Source: CFX5 sp023384495 (GTDB taxonomy: Bacteria; Chloroflexota; Anaerolineae; Caldilineales; Caldilineaceae). Taken from it: 64,000 nucleotides of DNA. The stretch is taken from contig JASNZV010000008.1 in NCBI GenBank assembly GCA_048499455.1, positions 209,793-273,792 on the forward strand. The letters run 5' to 3'. The notes beneath the pieces were generated by a model. The model saw nothing but the letters and a program-made list of their open reading frames with translations, searched no databases and was not told the DNA's origin. The position numbers were made by a program, and so were the translations under genes. Shown one piece after another: positions 31,900 to 41,305 of this stretch (positions are counted from its first letter, which is position 1; each line of letters opens with the position of its first letter).

Positions 31900-32463
31900 A
31901 TGGCCGCACTCAGCCAAACGCAAACGACCCATACCGACCTCCAACTGATCCAGCGCGTGCAACGCCAGGATCAGCGTGCGCTCATGGCGCTCTACCAAAC
32001 ATACGGTGGCGCCGTCTATGGGCTGGCCATGCGCGTGCTGCAAAATCCAGGCATGGCCGAAGAGATCACGCAGGATGTGTTTCTCAAACTCTGGCAACAC
32101 CCTGAACGGTGGAACCCCGCGCTGGGCCAGTTCAGCAGTTGGCTGCTGACCATTACGCGCAACGCCGCCATCGACCGCCTCCGCAAAGAGCGCCACGCCA
32201 ATACAGAATCGGTGGAGCACATGGACCTTGCGGCCAACCCCCATAGCCAACATGACGCCCACTGGGCCGATGGGCAACTCCTTGCCCAACTGATGCGGGA
32301 ACTCCCGCCCGAACAACGTCAGTTGATCGAATTGGCCTTTTTCCAGGGCTATACCCATAGCGAGCTGGCGCAAAGATTGCAGCTTCCTTTGGGCACGGTC
32401 AAGACGCGGCTGCGTAGCGGGTTGCAGAAATTGCGCGGTCTGTGGGAAAAGAGCCATGAATAA
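31900..32463 (+). CDS. ECF-like RNA polymerase sigma factor
   Basis: 187 residues. Region 2 lies about 30-100 (AVYGLAMRVLQNPGMAEEITQDVFLKLWQ, FSSWLLTITRNAAIDRLRKER) and region 4 about 133-178 with the HTH GYTHSELAQRLQLPLGTVKTRLRSG. There is no sigma region 1 or 3. The following gene encodes an RskA-type anti-sigma factor, so this factor is probably held inactive at the membrane until a signal releases it. Confidence 0.93.
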   Translation: MAALSQTQTTHTDLQLIQRVQRQDQRALMALYQTYGGAVYGLAMRVLQNPGMAEEITQDVFLKLWQHPERWNPALGQFSSWLLTITRNAAIDRLRKERHANTESVEHMDLAANPHSQHDAHWADGQLLAQLMRELPPEQRQLIELAFFQGYTHSELAQRLQLPLGTVKTRLRSGLQKLRGLWEKSHE

Positions 32464-32589
32464 ATCTGAAGCTCTACAGGGTAACGTTTTCAATGTGACA
32501 GCCGTCTCCCCCTAACAAGCGGGAGAAATGTATCCGTATTAACAATAGCGTACAACCGATTTTCGCTGTGTAAAATCTGTATATGAATT

Positions 32590-33459
32590 ATGAATTACGA
32601 GACGTTGCCTGAGAACCCAAGCCAGTCGGGCGGCCCACCGAATGGGCATGACCACGAACAAAACAACGATGCGTGTCGCCAGATCGATGCGCTGATGGCG
32701 GCCTACGCGATCGGCGCCACCGACCCCGAAGAGACAGCGTTTGTCCACGCGCGCCTGAGGGAATGCCCCGACGCAACAGCAGCGCTTGCCGCATTTTCGG
32801 CGCTCAACGACGCGCTTCTTTCCAGCACGCGCCCACTGCCGCCGCCGCCCGCGCTGGAAGCCAATCTTCGACGCGCGCTCGGCGCGCGCCCAACCGCGCC
32901 CGCCGAGCAACGGCAGGCGCCCGGCGCAAGCTGGTTGGCCGGGTGGCGCTGGGCTGCCGTATGGCAGGCCGCCGCGGTCGCCGCCATCCTGCTGCTCCTT
33001 GGGCTCAATGGGCTTTTGATTCGCCAGCAGCAGCAATTGCGCAACGCGTATGACCAATTGGCGGCGCAACAGACGCTGCGCGCCGAGCAAGAAGACGCGG
33101 TCTACCGTCTGCTGGCGTCAACCGGGCGGCGGGCGTTCGAGCTTCCCCCAGCCCAAGAAGCGAGCGCCGCCACCGCCGACATCCTTTGGGACCCAACGCT
33201 CAATGTCGCGCTGCTCTACGCCCGCTCATTCCCCACCTTGCCGCCCGACCAAGCCTATCAGCTCTGGATGACCGCCGATGGGGTGCGCGAAAGCGGGGGG
33301 CTGTTCAGCGTGGACGAGAGTGGCGCCGGTGTGCTCATCTTCCCCGTGACGCGCCCGCTCGACCAGCTCGATTCCATGGGGATCACCAATGAGCCAGCCG
33401 AAGGCAGCCCCGGGCCCACCGGCTCCGCCGTGGTGCGTCGCCGCTTTTCCGGCTCGTAA
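32590..33459 (+). CDS. Anti-sigma factor, RskA family
   Basis: 289 residues. The N-terminal anti-sigma region (about 28-75) has C29..H54-x4-C59 in a weak zinc-finger-like pattern, followed by a Pro-rich segment, one transmembrane helix (about 120-141, WQAAAVAAILLLLGLNGLLI), a short coiled coil and the RskA extracytoplasmic domain (about 165-285, DPTLNVALLYARSFPTLPPDQAYQLWM). It should bind and restrain the sigma factor encoded 126 bp upstream. A second ATG at 32583, out of frame, precedes the start. Confidence 0.9.
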   Translation: MNYETLPENPSQSGGPPNGHDHEQNNDACRQIDALMAAYAIGATDPEETAFVHARLRECPDATAALAAFSALNDALLSSTRPLPPPPALEANLRRALGARPTAPAEQRQAPGASWLAGWRWAAVWQAAAVAAILLLLGLNGLLIRQQQQLRNAYDQLAAQQTLRAEQEDAVYRLLASTGRRAFELPPAQEASAATADILWDPTLNVALLYARSFPTLPPDQAYQLWMTADGVRESGGLFSVDESGAGVLIFPVTRPLDQLDSMGITNEPAEGSPGPTGSAVVRRRFSGS

Positions 33460-33495
33460 TCGCACGCCAATCAGGCTTCTCTATGCTTGCACCCG

Positions 33496-33529
33496 AAACA
33501 CAAAGCCCCAAAGATGCAGAGACGCCAAG
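33496..33529. repeat. Degenerate repeat family C copy 2
   Basis: AACACAAAGCCCCAAAGATG followed by CAGAGACGCCAAG, about 25 bp upstream of pdxA. Confidence 0.4.
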
Positions 33530-33552
33530 CAGTGGAAGGAACAGAGATCTTC

Positions 33553-34566
33553 ATGACGAAGCGACCCCTATTGGCCCTCACCTTGGGCGACCCGGCGGGG
33601 ATTGGACCCGAGGTTGTGGTGAAGGCGCTACAACATACCCGTGTCTATCAACAGTGTCGGCCCCTGGTCGTTGGTGACCGGCGCATGTTGGCGCAGGCGG
33701 CGGCCTGGGTGCAGGCCACTGCCCTGGGTTTTGACGTGGTGCAGAGGCCCGATCAAGGCGCCTACACACCGGGCGTCATTACCGTGCTCGACCTGGGCAA
33801 CGCCGACCCCACCCAAATTGTGCCGGGCCAGGTGAGCGCCGACGCCGGCCGCGCCGCAGTGGAATATGTCTTTCGCGCCTGCGACCTCGCCATGGCGGGC
33901 GAAGTAGACGCCATTGTCACCGCCCCGCTCAACAAAGAGGCGATGAATTTGGCCGGCTTCCACTTTGCCGGCCACACCGAACTGCTGGCCGAACGCACCG
34001 GCGCAACCAAGGTCAGCATGTTGCTCACCGGCCACAAGTTGCGGGTGGTGCATGTGAGCACCCACGTGTCGCTCGCAGAGGCCATCCGCCGGGTGACGCC
34101 GGCGCGCGTCGAAGAGGTGATCGACCTGGCGCAGCGCTCGTGCCAGGCGCTGGGGATCGACCAGCCGCACATTGCGATAGCCGGGCTCAATCCCCACGCT
34201 AGCGAGGGTGGCCTCTTTGGCAACGAGGAGGCGCACGCGATTGCGCCGGCGGTGGCCGCCGCGCGCGCGCGTGGGCTCAACGTCTCGGACCCGCTGCCGC
34301 CCGACACCGTTTTTTTGCGTGCGGTCAAGGGCGAGTTTGACATCGTGGTCGCCATGTATCACGACCAGGGGCACATCCCCATGAAGTTGCTCGCCTTTGA
34401 CAGCGGCGTCAACGTGAGCATGGGGCTGCCCATCATCCGCACCTCGGTGGATCATGGCACGGCCTTTGACATTGCCGGCGCGGGCGTAGCGAGCGAAGAG
34501 AGCATGGTGGCGGCCATCGACGTGGCGGTGCAGATGGCGCGGGCCAGAACGCTGCATACAGGGTGA
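33553..34566 (+). CDS. pdxA: 4-hydroxythreonine-4-phosphate dehydrogenase family (PdxA)
   Basis: 337 residues from ATG 33553; an upstream in-frame GTG/ATG would add 22 unrelated residues and overlap the repeat. Motifs are LTLGDPAGIGPEVVVKAL, TAPLNKEAMN, HTELLAER, MLLTGHKLRVVHVSTHV, NPHASEGGLFGNEE and MYHDQGHIPMKLLAFDSGVN. It oxidises 4-phosphohydroxy-L-threonine in pyridoxal phosphate synthesis. No pdxJ lies nearby, so an acting on D-erythronate/threonate phosphates (PdxA2 type) is possible. Confidence 0.9.
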   Translation: MTKRPLLALTLGDPAGIGPEVVVKALQHTRVYQQCRPLVVGDRRMLAQAAAWVQATALGFDVVQRPDQGAYTPGVITVLDLGNADPTQIVPGQVSADAGRAAVEYVFRACDLAMAGEVDAIVTAPLNKEAMNLAGFHFAGHTELLAERTGATKVSMLLTGHKLRVVHVSTHVSLAEAIRRVTPARVEEVIDLAQRSCQALGIDQPHIAIAGLNPHASEGGLFGNEEAHAIAPAVAAARARGLNVSDPLPPDTVFLRAVKGEFDIVVAMYHDQGHIPMKLLAFDSGVNVSMGLPIIRTSVDHGTAFDIAGAGVASEESMVAAIDVAVQMARARTLHTG

Positions 34567-34601
34567 AGCGCGCGCCCTATATACAGTATACAGCGCGTCG
34601 A

Positions 34602-35030
34602 TCACCGTTCGACCAACGGCAGATAGAGCCTGTCGGTGGCGCCGCCACTTGGCGCCGTCGGTGTGGCCGTCGGCGTAGCGGTTGCGGTAGCGCCCGCCAA
34701 GGCTGTCGGTGTGATGGTCGGAGTTTCGGTTGGCGAGGAGGTCGATGTAGGGGTCACCGGCGCCGCCACCCGTTGGCCACCGCCCCAGAAGCCGCCCCCC
34801 AGCGTGTAGCTACCGCCGCTGAGCTCCTCGGCGCCAGCCTGGCCTGCCGTCCCGCTGAGCACATAGTTGCCCCCGCTGCTCTCCCCACTGCCAAAGCCAA
34901 TCACCTGTTTGGACAGCTCATAACGTCCCCCCTCGCTGGCCCACGTCCGCGCGTGGTCAACGCCAAGCCGAGCGCCCCCCAGGCATATCAATGCGGCCAG
35001 CGCCAACACGCGAAATCGCGTTTGTTTCAT
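34602..35030 (-). CDS. Small secreted protein with YLPLV end
   Basis: 142 residues with a signal peptide (about 1-27). A short Gly-rich repeat region follows: YELSKQVIGFGSGESSGGNY and VLSGTAGQAGAEELSGGSYT, then GGGFWGGG, a Thr/Pro-rich linker of TPTATPTAP type and the end RLYLPLVER. C-terminal YLPLV tags recur in this phylum and may mark secreted proteins, which is an inference. Last of three adjacent minus-strand secreted-protein genes. Confidence 0.7.
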   Translation of the reverse strand: MKQTRFRVLALAALICLGGARLGVDHARTWASEGGRYELSKQVIGFGSGESSGGNYVLSGTAGQAGAEELSGGSYTLGGGFWGGGQRVAAPVTPTSTSSPTETPTITPTALAGATATATPTATPTAPSGGATDRLYLPLVER

Positions 35031-35063
35031 GGTCTTGCCCCCCTTTGGGCCTATCGGCTGCCA

Positions 35064-36098
35064 TCACTGGCCGATGACTACAGTTCCCACCGGCGCTACG
35101 AGAATCACCGACTTGTTGATCGCCAGCGTTTCGGGGTAGTTGCCGGCCACAATGCTGACTTGGCCGCCAGCGGGTACGGCATCCACGGCCTGGCGTACTG
35201 TGTTGAATGGGTTGTAGAGGTGACCATTGGCGGCCCCAGGATGAACCAGGGTGTCAACATAGATGGTGTTAGGCCCGGGGAAGGTGACAATGGCGTTTGC
35301 CAGGTCGGCATTCTCAAAGGACGTGCCACTGTTGCTGCCAAAAATGCCCAAGAACTCATCACACCCACCCGTCGTATGGATGCCAATGGCGAGACCCATC
35401 GCTTCCCAAATGATCGGGCCGCCTGAATTGCCACTCGCGGTATCAACATTGTATTCGTGCCACAAACCTTCGTCTTCGTTTTCACCGTCGTAGTCGCCGA
35501 CATGAGTCTGCTGAGTCTGATTCGCCCCGCCGTCGTCGACCCCATAGCCAGTGATCCGAATGGCTGCATTGCTGGATGGATTCCGATTTGTCACGCGGAA
35601 GAATCCTTGCACGGCATGGGCAGAGAGCGAGGTGATTGGATTGGGGCCAACCCGAAAGACGGCCCAATCGGCGCCGTCCGTGTCTTCGCCATCATAGCGA
35701 AATCGAATTGAATTGACCTGGACGGGATACTGATCGACTGCTGCGGCAGAACCGGGCATCCCAGTTGCACTCGAGAGCGGCACATTGAACTCCACCACCA
35801 CAGGATTCGGCCACGTGGCGGAGGTATCGACGCAGTGCCCGGCGCTCAACACGGCGCCGTTGCCGATAAGCCAGGCCGTGCAGAATGGAGAGACGCTACC
35901 GCCCGGGTTGAGGAACGAAAGGCGCCCAATCCGAGAATCACTCGAGGCAACCCGGTCGTCATCGTTGCAAATGGAGACCGGCTCATCGCCTGCCGGGGCA
36001 ACCCACTGCGGATCTGGGGCGGCCTGCGCCATAGATGGCGTCAATCCACCGGCCAACATCAGCAGGGTGATCAAGAGTGCATGAATCTGTATTTGCAT
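35064..36098 (-). CDS. Secreted trypsin-like serine protease with short beta-helix tail
   Basis: 344 residues from MQIQIHAL (36098), which has AAGGAGCG upstream and a signal peptide (about 1-26). The catalytic triad is visible: LSAGHCVDT (His), DGADWAVFRVG (Asp) and TASGNSGGPIIW (Ser). The last 65 residues resemble the first turns of a right-handed beta-helix (YNPFNTVRQAVDAVPAGGQ, GNYPETLAINKSVILVAP). The gene lies 26 bp after the repeat-protein gene and 33 bp before the small secreted gene. Confidence 0.88.
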   Translation of the reverse strand: MQIQIHALLITLLMLAGGLTPSMAQAAPDPQWVAPAGDEPVSICNDDDRVASSDSRIGRLSFLNPGGSVSPFCTAWLIGNGAVLSAGHCVDTSATWPNPVVVEFNVPLSSATGMPGSAAAVDQYPVQVNSIRFRYDGEDTDGADWAVFRVGPNPITSLSAHAVQGFFRVTNRNPSSNAAIRITGYGVDDGGANQTQQTHVGDYDGENEDEGLWHEYNVDTASGNSGGPIIWEAMGLAIGIHTTGGCDEFLGIFGSNSGTSFENADLANAIVTFPGPNTIYVDTLVHPGAANGHLYNPFNTVRQAVDAVPAGGQVSIVAGNYPETLAINKSVILVAPVGTVVIGQ

Positions 36099-36124
36099 CG
36101 TTCGCTCCTTGTCGTCGCCGGTCA

Positions 36125-37762
36125 CTACTGCAAATTGACCAGCACCAACACCAGGCCCGCGCCCTCATCCAGACCCGTCATGGCCTTGCCGATGACGGCG
36201 CCGTAGCTCCGGTCCCGGTCTACGGCCTTCATGGCATGGCCGGGGATGTCGGACGTGGTGAGCAGATCACCCGGTTGGATCGGGGCTGAGAATGCCTCAG
36301 CCTGGACGTAGACACGCCCGGCGATGGCAACCTGCGTGTCGCCATCGAGCACGCCCTCTTGCTGCAAAGTGAGGCCCGGGTTGACGCCGCCAGCGCCGCT
36401 GACGATGCCGGCAACTTTGGTATCGTAGGCTTGCGTGCTTGGCATGAGGTGGCCGGCGTTCTCCGGGTCGATCACCATCAACGTCCCCGGTTCGACCGCG
36501 CCGGTGACGTTGTACCACTCGGCCAGGTCCGCCCCACCAAGGATGTGGACGGTCCGGCTGCCCACTTTGCCTTCGAAAAAGCCGGCAAAGCCGCCGCCAT
36601 TGCTGCGGCCATAGACGCCGTTGCCGTTGCCCGTATTGACGCCGACAACGCCGGCTTTATTGCCGGCGGCGGTCGTGCCATAGACGCCGTCGCCGGTGGG
36701 GCTGTTGCCAAAGACCGCGATGCCGCCGCCATTATGGATCCCGACCACGCCGCCGTGATTGGCGTTATGCGCCAATCCACGCACTCCCTCGTATTGGGTG
36801 CTCTCACCGTAGACGCCGATCCAGGCAGTGCTCGTGCCTACTACGCCGCTGCCACTCCCGCTTTTGCCCTGAACGCCAAATGCGCTCTCGCTCTCGCCGT
36901 AGACGCCTACCCATGTCTTGCTCAAGCCCACGACACCGGCGCCGCTATCGCTCGTACCAAAGACCGCCCAACCGCCCCCATCGTGGATGCCAACAATGGC
37001 GCCATGATTTGGATTATGGGCCAGCCCGCGTACGCCATTGAAGTTGGCGCTTTCACCGTAGACACCAGCGCCTGTGTTGCTGCTACCCCACACGCCGACG
37101 CCGCTGTCGTTGGCCAGACCGCGCACTGCCGTACCGCCGTTTTCGGTGTAGCCCGACACGGCAATGCCATTGGGTGAAAAGGCGTTGCCGAGGATGCCGT
37201 ACGTCGCCCCTTCTGACGGCACAGCAACCCCCAAGACAGCCGTCCCTACGCCATGATTGACGACACGAACCACCCCCGACACACTGTTAACCGCGCCCTC
37301 GATCTGGGCGCCGGGCATCAATCCAATAGCATACGGCGACGAGGTGAGCAGGATGCGCGGGGCCAGGGTCGTATACTCCTCGTCGTCCTCGCATTGTACC
37401 TGCACCTCCAGCCAGCGGGCATCCCCTGTGAACTGGTTGCCAAAGTCGAGTTGAGCCGTGAACAGGCCGTTGAGCACGGCAAGATCGGCCAAGCTCTGGC
37501 TATCACCCTGCTGTGCGCCATCACGCTCTTCATCCCATAGGGTGAATTGAAAGTTACAAGAACCATCAAAAAGGCCGCCATCCCGTTTGAGTTGGCCCTG
37601 GTAGGTAAAGGCCGCGCCGAGTGGGGCCTGTACCGCCGCCGGCTCGACGCCTTCGGCAGCCACACTCCCCCCAACTAACGCAAGCGGCCATAATATCGCC
37701 AGGAGCAAGGTGACAAAACGGACGAACTGTCGCTTATCGTCAACTGATACCCGGTATTGCAT
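36125..37762 (-). CDS. Secreted tail-spike-like protein with GVYGES-type repeats
   Basis: 545 residues from MQYRVSVDDK (37762), with AGAGGAGAGG upstream and a signal-like hydrophobic segment (14-33). A jelly-roll-like N-terminal region follows (AFTYQGQLKRDGGLFDGSCNF, LWDEERDGAQQ). About 175-400 is a run of short beta repeats GVxGxS/GVYGES, GVRGLAHNPNHGAIVGIHDGGG occurring twice in near-identical form. The C-terminal part (AEWYNVTGAVEPGTLMVIDP, VAGIVSGAGGVNPG, GDLLTTSDIPGHAMKA) resembles the G2-peptidase/tail-fibre chaperone-like fold. Surface role inferred. First of the three secreted genes. Confidence 0.75.
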   Translation of the reverse strand: MQYRVSVDDKRQFVRFVTLLLAILWPLALVGGSVAAEGVEPAAVQAPLGAAFTYQGQLKRDGGLFDGSCNFQFTLWDEERDGAQQGDSQSLADLAVLNGLFTAQLDFGNQFTGDARWLEVQVQCEDDEEYTTLAPRILLTSSPYAIGLMPGAQIEGAVNSVSGVVRVVNHGVGTAVLGVAVPSEGATYGILGNAFSPNGIAVSGYTENGGTAVRGLANDSGVGVWGSSNTGAGVYGESANFNGVRGLAHNPNHGAIVGIHDGGGWAVFGTSDSGAGVVGLSKTWVGVYGESESAFGVQGKSGSGSGVVGTSTAWIGVYGESTQYEGVRGLAHNANHGGVVGIHNGGGIAVFGNSPTGDGVYGTTAAGNKAGVVGVNTGNGNGVYGRSNGGGFAGFFEGKVGSRTVHILGGADLAEWYNVTGAVEPGTLMVIDPENAGHLMPSTQAYDTKVAGIVSGAGGVNPGLTLQQEGVLDGDTQVAIAGRVYVQAEAFSAPIQPGDLLTTSDIPGHAMKAVDRDRSYGAVIGKAMTGLDEGAGLVLVLVNLQ

Positions 37763-37831
37763 CGTTCCTCTCCTCTTGTGAAAATAGTAACACTGGCTGA
37801 CACAGTGATCGTCTGCGCCATCGGCGTGTAA

Positions 37832-38533
37832 AGCCTCGCCATCTTCCGCGAGCATGGGCAGCAACATGGCATTGCCCTTGCCTTGCGCCAACTGGGGATC
37901 AATGAAATTCGCGTGGGGAACTATGCCGCGGCAATCGCAGTCTTTGCAGAAGCCCTTGCCATCTGGCGGCGGCGTGGCGCTCAACGCGAGGCTGCGTGGA
38001 CCTTAGAGATGTTGGGCGAAGCCTACTGGCTGCTGGGCGATGGCGCCGCCGCAACCATCTACTGGGCAGAATCCTTGCCCCTGTTTCAAAGCATGAGCGA
38101 GGAGTTTGGCGTCATGCTCTTACTTCACCATTGGGGGCAGGTCGAACGCATCCGTGGCAACCTCGATGCGGCCGCACACAATTATGGATGCGCGCTCGAT
38201 TATTTCAGCAAGCTCGACAGCCCCTATTCTGTCTCGCGCTGTCTCGCCGGGCTCGGTGGAGTGGCGCTGGCCCGTGGCCATGCGGAGAGGGCGGCGCAGT
38301 TGCTGGCCGCAGCCTATCGCATCTTTGACTCGCTGCCACCATTCCTCGCCCCCGCCGACGAGGCCGACTATGCGCGCCTGGTCCAGGGCGCCCGCACCGC
38401 CCTGGATGACACAACTTTTCGTGTCGCCTGGGAGGCCGGGCGCGAGCTCAGCATCGAACAGGCAATGCTATTGGGCCAAGGCGAGCACGACACATTTGAT
38501 TCGTCGCACACCCTCAAGCTTTACTCTGCCTAA
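37832..38533 (+). pseudogene. Remnant of a TPR-containing LuxR/AfsR-type regulator
   Basis: The frame is open from 37832 after a TAA, with no proper start codon and an obvious lack of N-terminus. It begins directly in a TPR unit (SLAIFREHGQQHGIALALRQLG) and continues for four TPR-like repeats to about 130, then ends with the characteristic C-terminal segment EADYARLVQGARTALDDTTF and AWEAGRELSIEQAM. This is the end of large ATPase-TPR regulators of the LuxR/AfsR group. No ATPase or winged-helix portion is present. It is best read as a decayed 3' fragment; a TTG at 37883 could give a 216-aa protein. Confidence 0.7.
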
Positions 38534-38554
38534 TACCCGCGGTCTTGCCAACCG

Positions 38555-40492
38555 CTACGGCAAGTTCGCAATCGCCACCGGCTCGATCTCGTCGGCTGGC
38601 GCAAAACCGAAGACGCGGCCATAAAAATAAAGCTCGGCTTCGGCAGCGCGGATGATCGTCGCGGCCTGGCGGAAGCCGTGCTGCTCGCCTTCAAAGGCCA
38701 GATAGGCGTGGGGCAACCCGTTCTTCTTGAGCGCCTCGATGATAATTTCCGACTGCGACGGCGGCACGATTTTGTCCTCTAGCCCCTGGAAGGTGATCAC
38801 CGGCGCGCTGATCCTGTCCACAAAATGGACCGGGGAACGCTCGATGTAGAGGTCCTTTTGTTCGGGGTAGGGGCCGACCAGGGTGTCGAGATAGCGCGCC
38901 TCAAATTTGTGGGTGTCATCGACAAAAACCTCCAGCTCGGCCAGGCCAAAGTAGTTTGCCCCCGCGGCAAAGAAATCCTTCCAGGTCAGCGCGCGCAGGG
39001 TCGTATAGCCGCCGGCGCTGCCCCCACGGATGGCGACGCGCCGGGCGTCGACCAACCCCTGGTCGATCAGGTAGCGCGCCGCGTTGATGCAGTCCATCAC
39101 GTCGACAATGCCCCAGTTGCCGTTGAGCCGCTGGCGATAGTCCCGCCCATATCCCGTGCTCCCGCCGTAGTTGACATCCACCACCGCAATGCCGCGGCTC
39201 GTCCAGTATTGGACGCTGAGTGACAACTGGGCCGACGTTGCGCCCGTAGGCCCGCCGTGGCAGATCACAAGCAGCGGCGGGCGCTCATCCGCCGGCCCTG
39301 CGTAGTGCGGATTGGCGGGCGGGTAATAGAGGGCGTGTGCGCTCAACCCACCCTCGGTGGGGAACTCAATCGGCTGCGGGGCGGAGAAGAAGGCGGCGTC
39401 GATCTCGGTGCGCAGCCCGCGCTTGACAATCTCCACCTGCCCGGTCGCCAGGTCGAGGGCGAAAACCGTTGACCCGCTGGTCGGGCTGCCGCCGATGAGC
39501 CAGAGCCGTTCCCCGTCGCTTTGCAGCCAGGCGAGCGCCGTATAGTCACACAGGATCGGTTCAATATGCCGGCTTCCCGGGCGGATCAGGCCAAGGTAAT
39601 CCAGCCCATTCTGGGTATAGATGCAGGCGATGGCGCCGTCGGGCAGAAAGGTGTAGCGAGCCTGCCCAAAGACCCACTGCGGTTCGCCCAACTCGGCGTC
39701 GATGGGGGCAACCGCTTCGAGCGCGCCATTCACCACGCGATAGAGATTCCACCAATTGGTGCGGTCGGAGATCACATGAAGCACGCCGTCGGGGCTCCAG
39801 AGCGGCTGGCAGAGCGATTCAGTGGGGCCGCCGGCGATCCTGCGGGCGTTGTGCACAGTGGCGTCGGCTGCCAGGTCGGCCACCCATAGCTCCGTTCCAT
39901 CCCACGGCATCTGCGGGTTTTGCCAGCAGAGCCAGGCCAGTTGTTTGCCGTCGGGGCTGATGCGCGGGGCGGCGTAGAAATCATAGCCGCCGGTCACAAT
40001 GTACTGTGCGTCCGAACCATCCAGCGCAATGGCGGCCAGTTCGTTGATAACGCCGGCTTCTTCGTGCCGCTCGCGCACGCAGACGAGGAAACGGCCATCC
40101 GCCGTCACCACGCCATCGGCGTAGCGAATGCTGCGCGGCGCGGGGGGTTCCGGCGTCAGCGCTGTGGGGGCCTCACCGGGGGCGATGCGATAGAGGCGCT
40201 GGTCAGCAAAGTTGGAAAAGTAAACCGTATCGCCATTCACCAGATAGGCGCCGCCGCCGTATTCATGCACCATGGTGCGCGTGTTGAACGCAGCGGGCGT
40301 CACATCTGCGATCTTCCCGTCCCCGGTTCGGCGCACCAGCACCGAGCGGCCCTTTTCCAGCGGGCGTCCTTCAATCCAATAGACGGTGTCGCCGACGATG
40401 CGTAGATAGCTGAGGCTGACCCCAGCCTCAGCCAGCTGATCCGCCGTGACCGCAGAACGCCAGGCGCCGTAGGGTGCAATGATCTTCGACAT
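38555..40492 (-). CDS. S9-family peptidase (acylaminoacyl/dipeptidyl type)
   Basis: 645 residues without a signal peptide. The N-terminal about 370 residues have repeated blade-like strands of a beta-propeller; the C-terminal alpha/beta-hydrolase carries the catalytic S492 (RGGSAGGYTTLR), D573 (GLEDKIVPPSQ) and H605 (EGEQHGFRQ). HGGPTG (412-417) forms the oxyanion site. Predicted cytoplasmic oligopeptidase. The start has GGAGAG upstream. Confidence 0.93.
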   Translation of the reverse strand: MSKIIAPYGAWRSAVTADQLAEAGVSLSYLRIVGDTVYWIEGRPLEKGRSVLVRRTGDGKIADVTPAAFNTRTMVHEYGGGAYLVNGDTVYFSNFADQRLYRIAPGEAPTALTPEPPAPRSIRYADGVVTADGRFLVCVRERHEEAGVINELAAIALDGSDAQYIVTGGYDFYAAPRISPDGKQLAWLCWQNPQMPWDGTELWVADLAADATVHNARRIAGGPTESLCQPLWSPDGVLHVISDRTNWWNLYRVVNGALEAVAPIDAELGEPQWVFGQARYTFLPDGAIACIYTQNGLDYLGLIRPGSRHIEPILCDYTALAWLQSDGERLWLIGGSPTSGSTVFALDLATGQVEIVKRGLRTEIDAAFFSAPQPIEFPTEGGLSAHALYYPPANPHYAGPADERPPLLVICHGGPTGATSAQLSLSVQYWTSRGIAVVDVNYGGSTGYGRDYRQRLNGNWGIVDVMDCINAARYLIDQGLVDARRVAIRGGSAGGYTTLRALTWKDFFAAGANYFGLAELEVFVDDTHKFEARYLDTLVGPYPEQKDLYIERSPVHFVDRISAPVITFQGLEDKIVPPSQSEIIIEALKKNGLPHAYLAFEGEQHGFRQAATIIRAAEAELYFYGRVFGFAPADEIEPVAIANLP

Positions 40493-40531
40493 GGTTCATC
40501 TCTCCGAGAGGGGCTGTGATGGAGGCATTTG

Positions 40532-41305
40532 CTATTTGCGGGCGACATAGACGATGCTGCTGTGCGGCTCGGCAAAGTCTGCATCGGTCCAGTCGCCCTT
40601 GACTTGTACATGGCGAAAGCCGGTCTTCTCGAGCATGAGGAGCATCTCGTGCTTGAAATACCAACGTTCATTCGAATCGAAAATTTCTTCCGCCATCACC
40701 TGGCCATCGACAATATGCTGATAGCGGCGCTTGGCCCACAGCAACTGCTCGACCCGGTCAACGCGCAGTCGCATGAGGTGTTGGGCAATGGTCGAACCGT
40801 CGGGCTGGGTGTGGCTCCAGAGTTCCCCCCACACGCCATCGCCCCCCAGCGGCTGCGGCGAGAGCGGCTCGCCATCTCCAAAGGGCCAGAAGAGATTGAA
40901 GATCAGTAGCCCGCCATCTTCGAGATGGGCATTGATGCGCATCAACGTTTCCCAGGCCTCGGCCAAATCGGTGACAAGACAAAAGCTGCCACATGGGATG
41001 TAGATGGTGGTGTACCGCCGCGGCAATTCCAACCGCTGCATCGGCTGCTGGTAGAGATTAGGCGTCAGACCCAACGCCGCCGCCTTGGCGCGGCAGATGG
41101 CCAGCATATCGGCGGAGGTGTCCACGCCATCCACATCCAACCCGACCCGCAGATGGCGCAACAGAAGCCGGCCCGTGCCGCAGCCCACATCCAGCGCCGG
41201 GCCGCCCCGCGCTTCAATGTTCTCGCGAATGAACGCATAGTCCGCCTGGGACGCATCCCCGCCCGACGGGTCCCACGCTTGCGCGGCCAGTCCTGTCCAG
41301 TTCAT
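40532..41305 (-). CDS. SAM-dependent methyltransferase
   Basis: 257 residues from MNWTGLAAQ (41305). The SAM-binding motif I is ALDVGCGTGRLLLRHLR (about 37-53), with acidic motif II GVDTSADML and motif III LEDGGLLIFNLFWP. It is a class I enzyme of the methyltransferase 25 type. The C-terminal ERWYFKHEMLLMLEKTGFRHVQVKGDW is typical of this group. Substrate unknown. Confidence 0.88.
   Translation of the reverse strand: MNWTGLAAQAWDPSGGDASQADYAFIRENIEARGGPALDVGCGTGRLLLRHLRVGLDVDGVDTSADMLAICRAKAAALGLTPNLYQQPMQRLELPRRYTTIYIPCGSFCLVTDLAEAWETLMRINAHLEDGGLLIFNLFWPFGDGEPLSPQPLGGDGVWGELWSHTQPDGSTIAQHLMRLRVDRVEQLLWAKRRYQHIVDGQVMAEEIFDSNERWYFKHEMLLMLEKTGFRHVQVKGDWTDADFAEPHSSIVYVARK

Noticed and set aside
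36560..37240. Short periodic repeats resembling a CRISPR-like array
   Set aside because: They are in-frame GVYGES-like coding repeats of variable spacing, not identical direct repeats with unique spacers.
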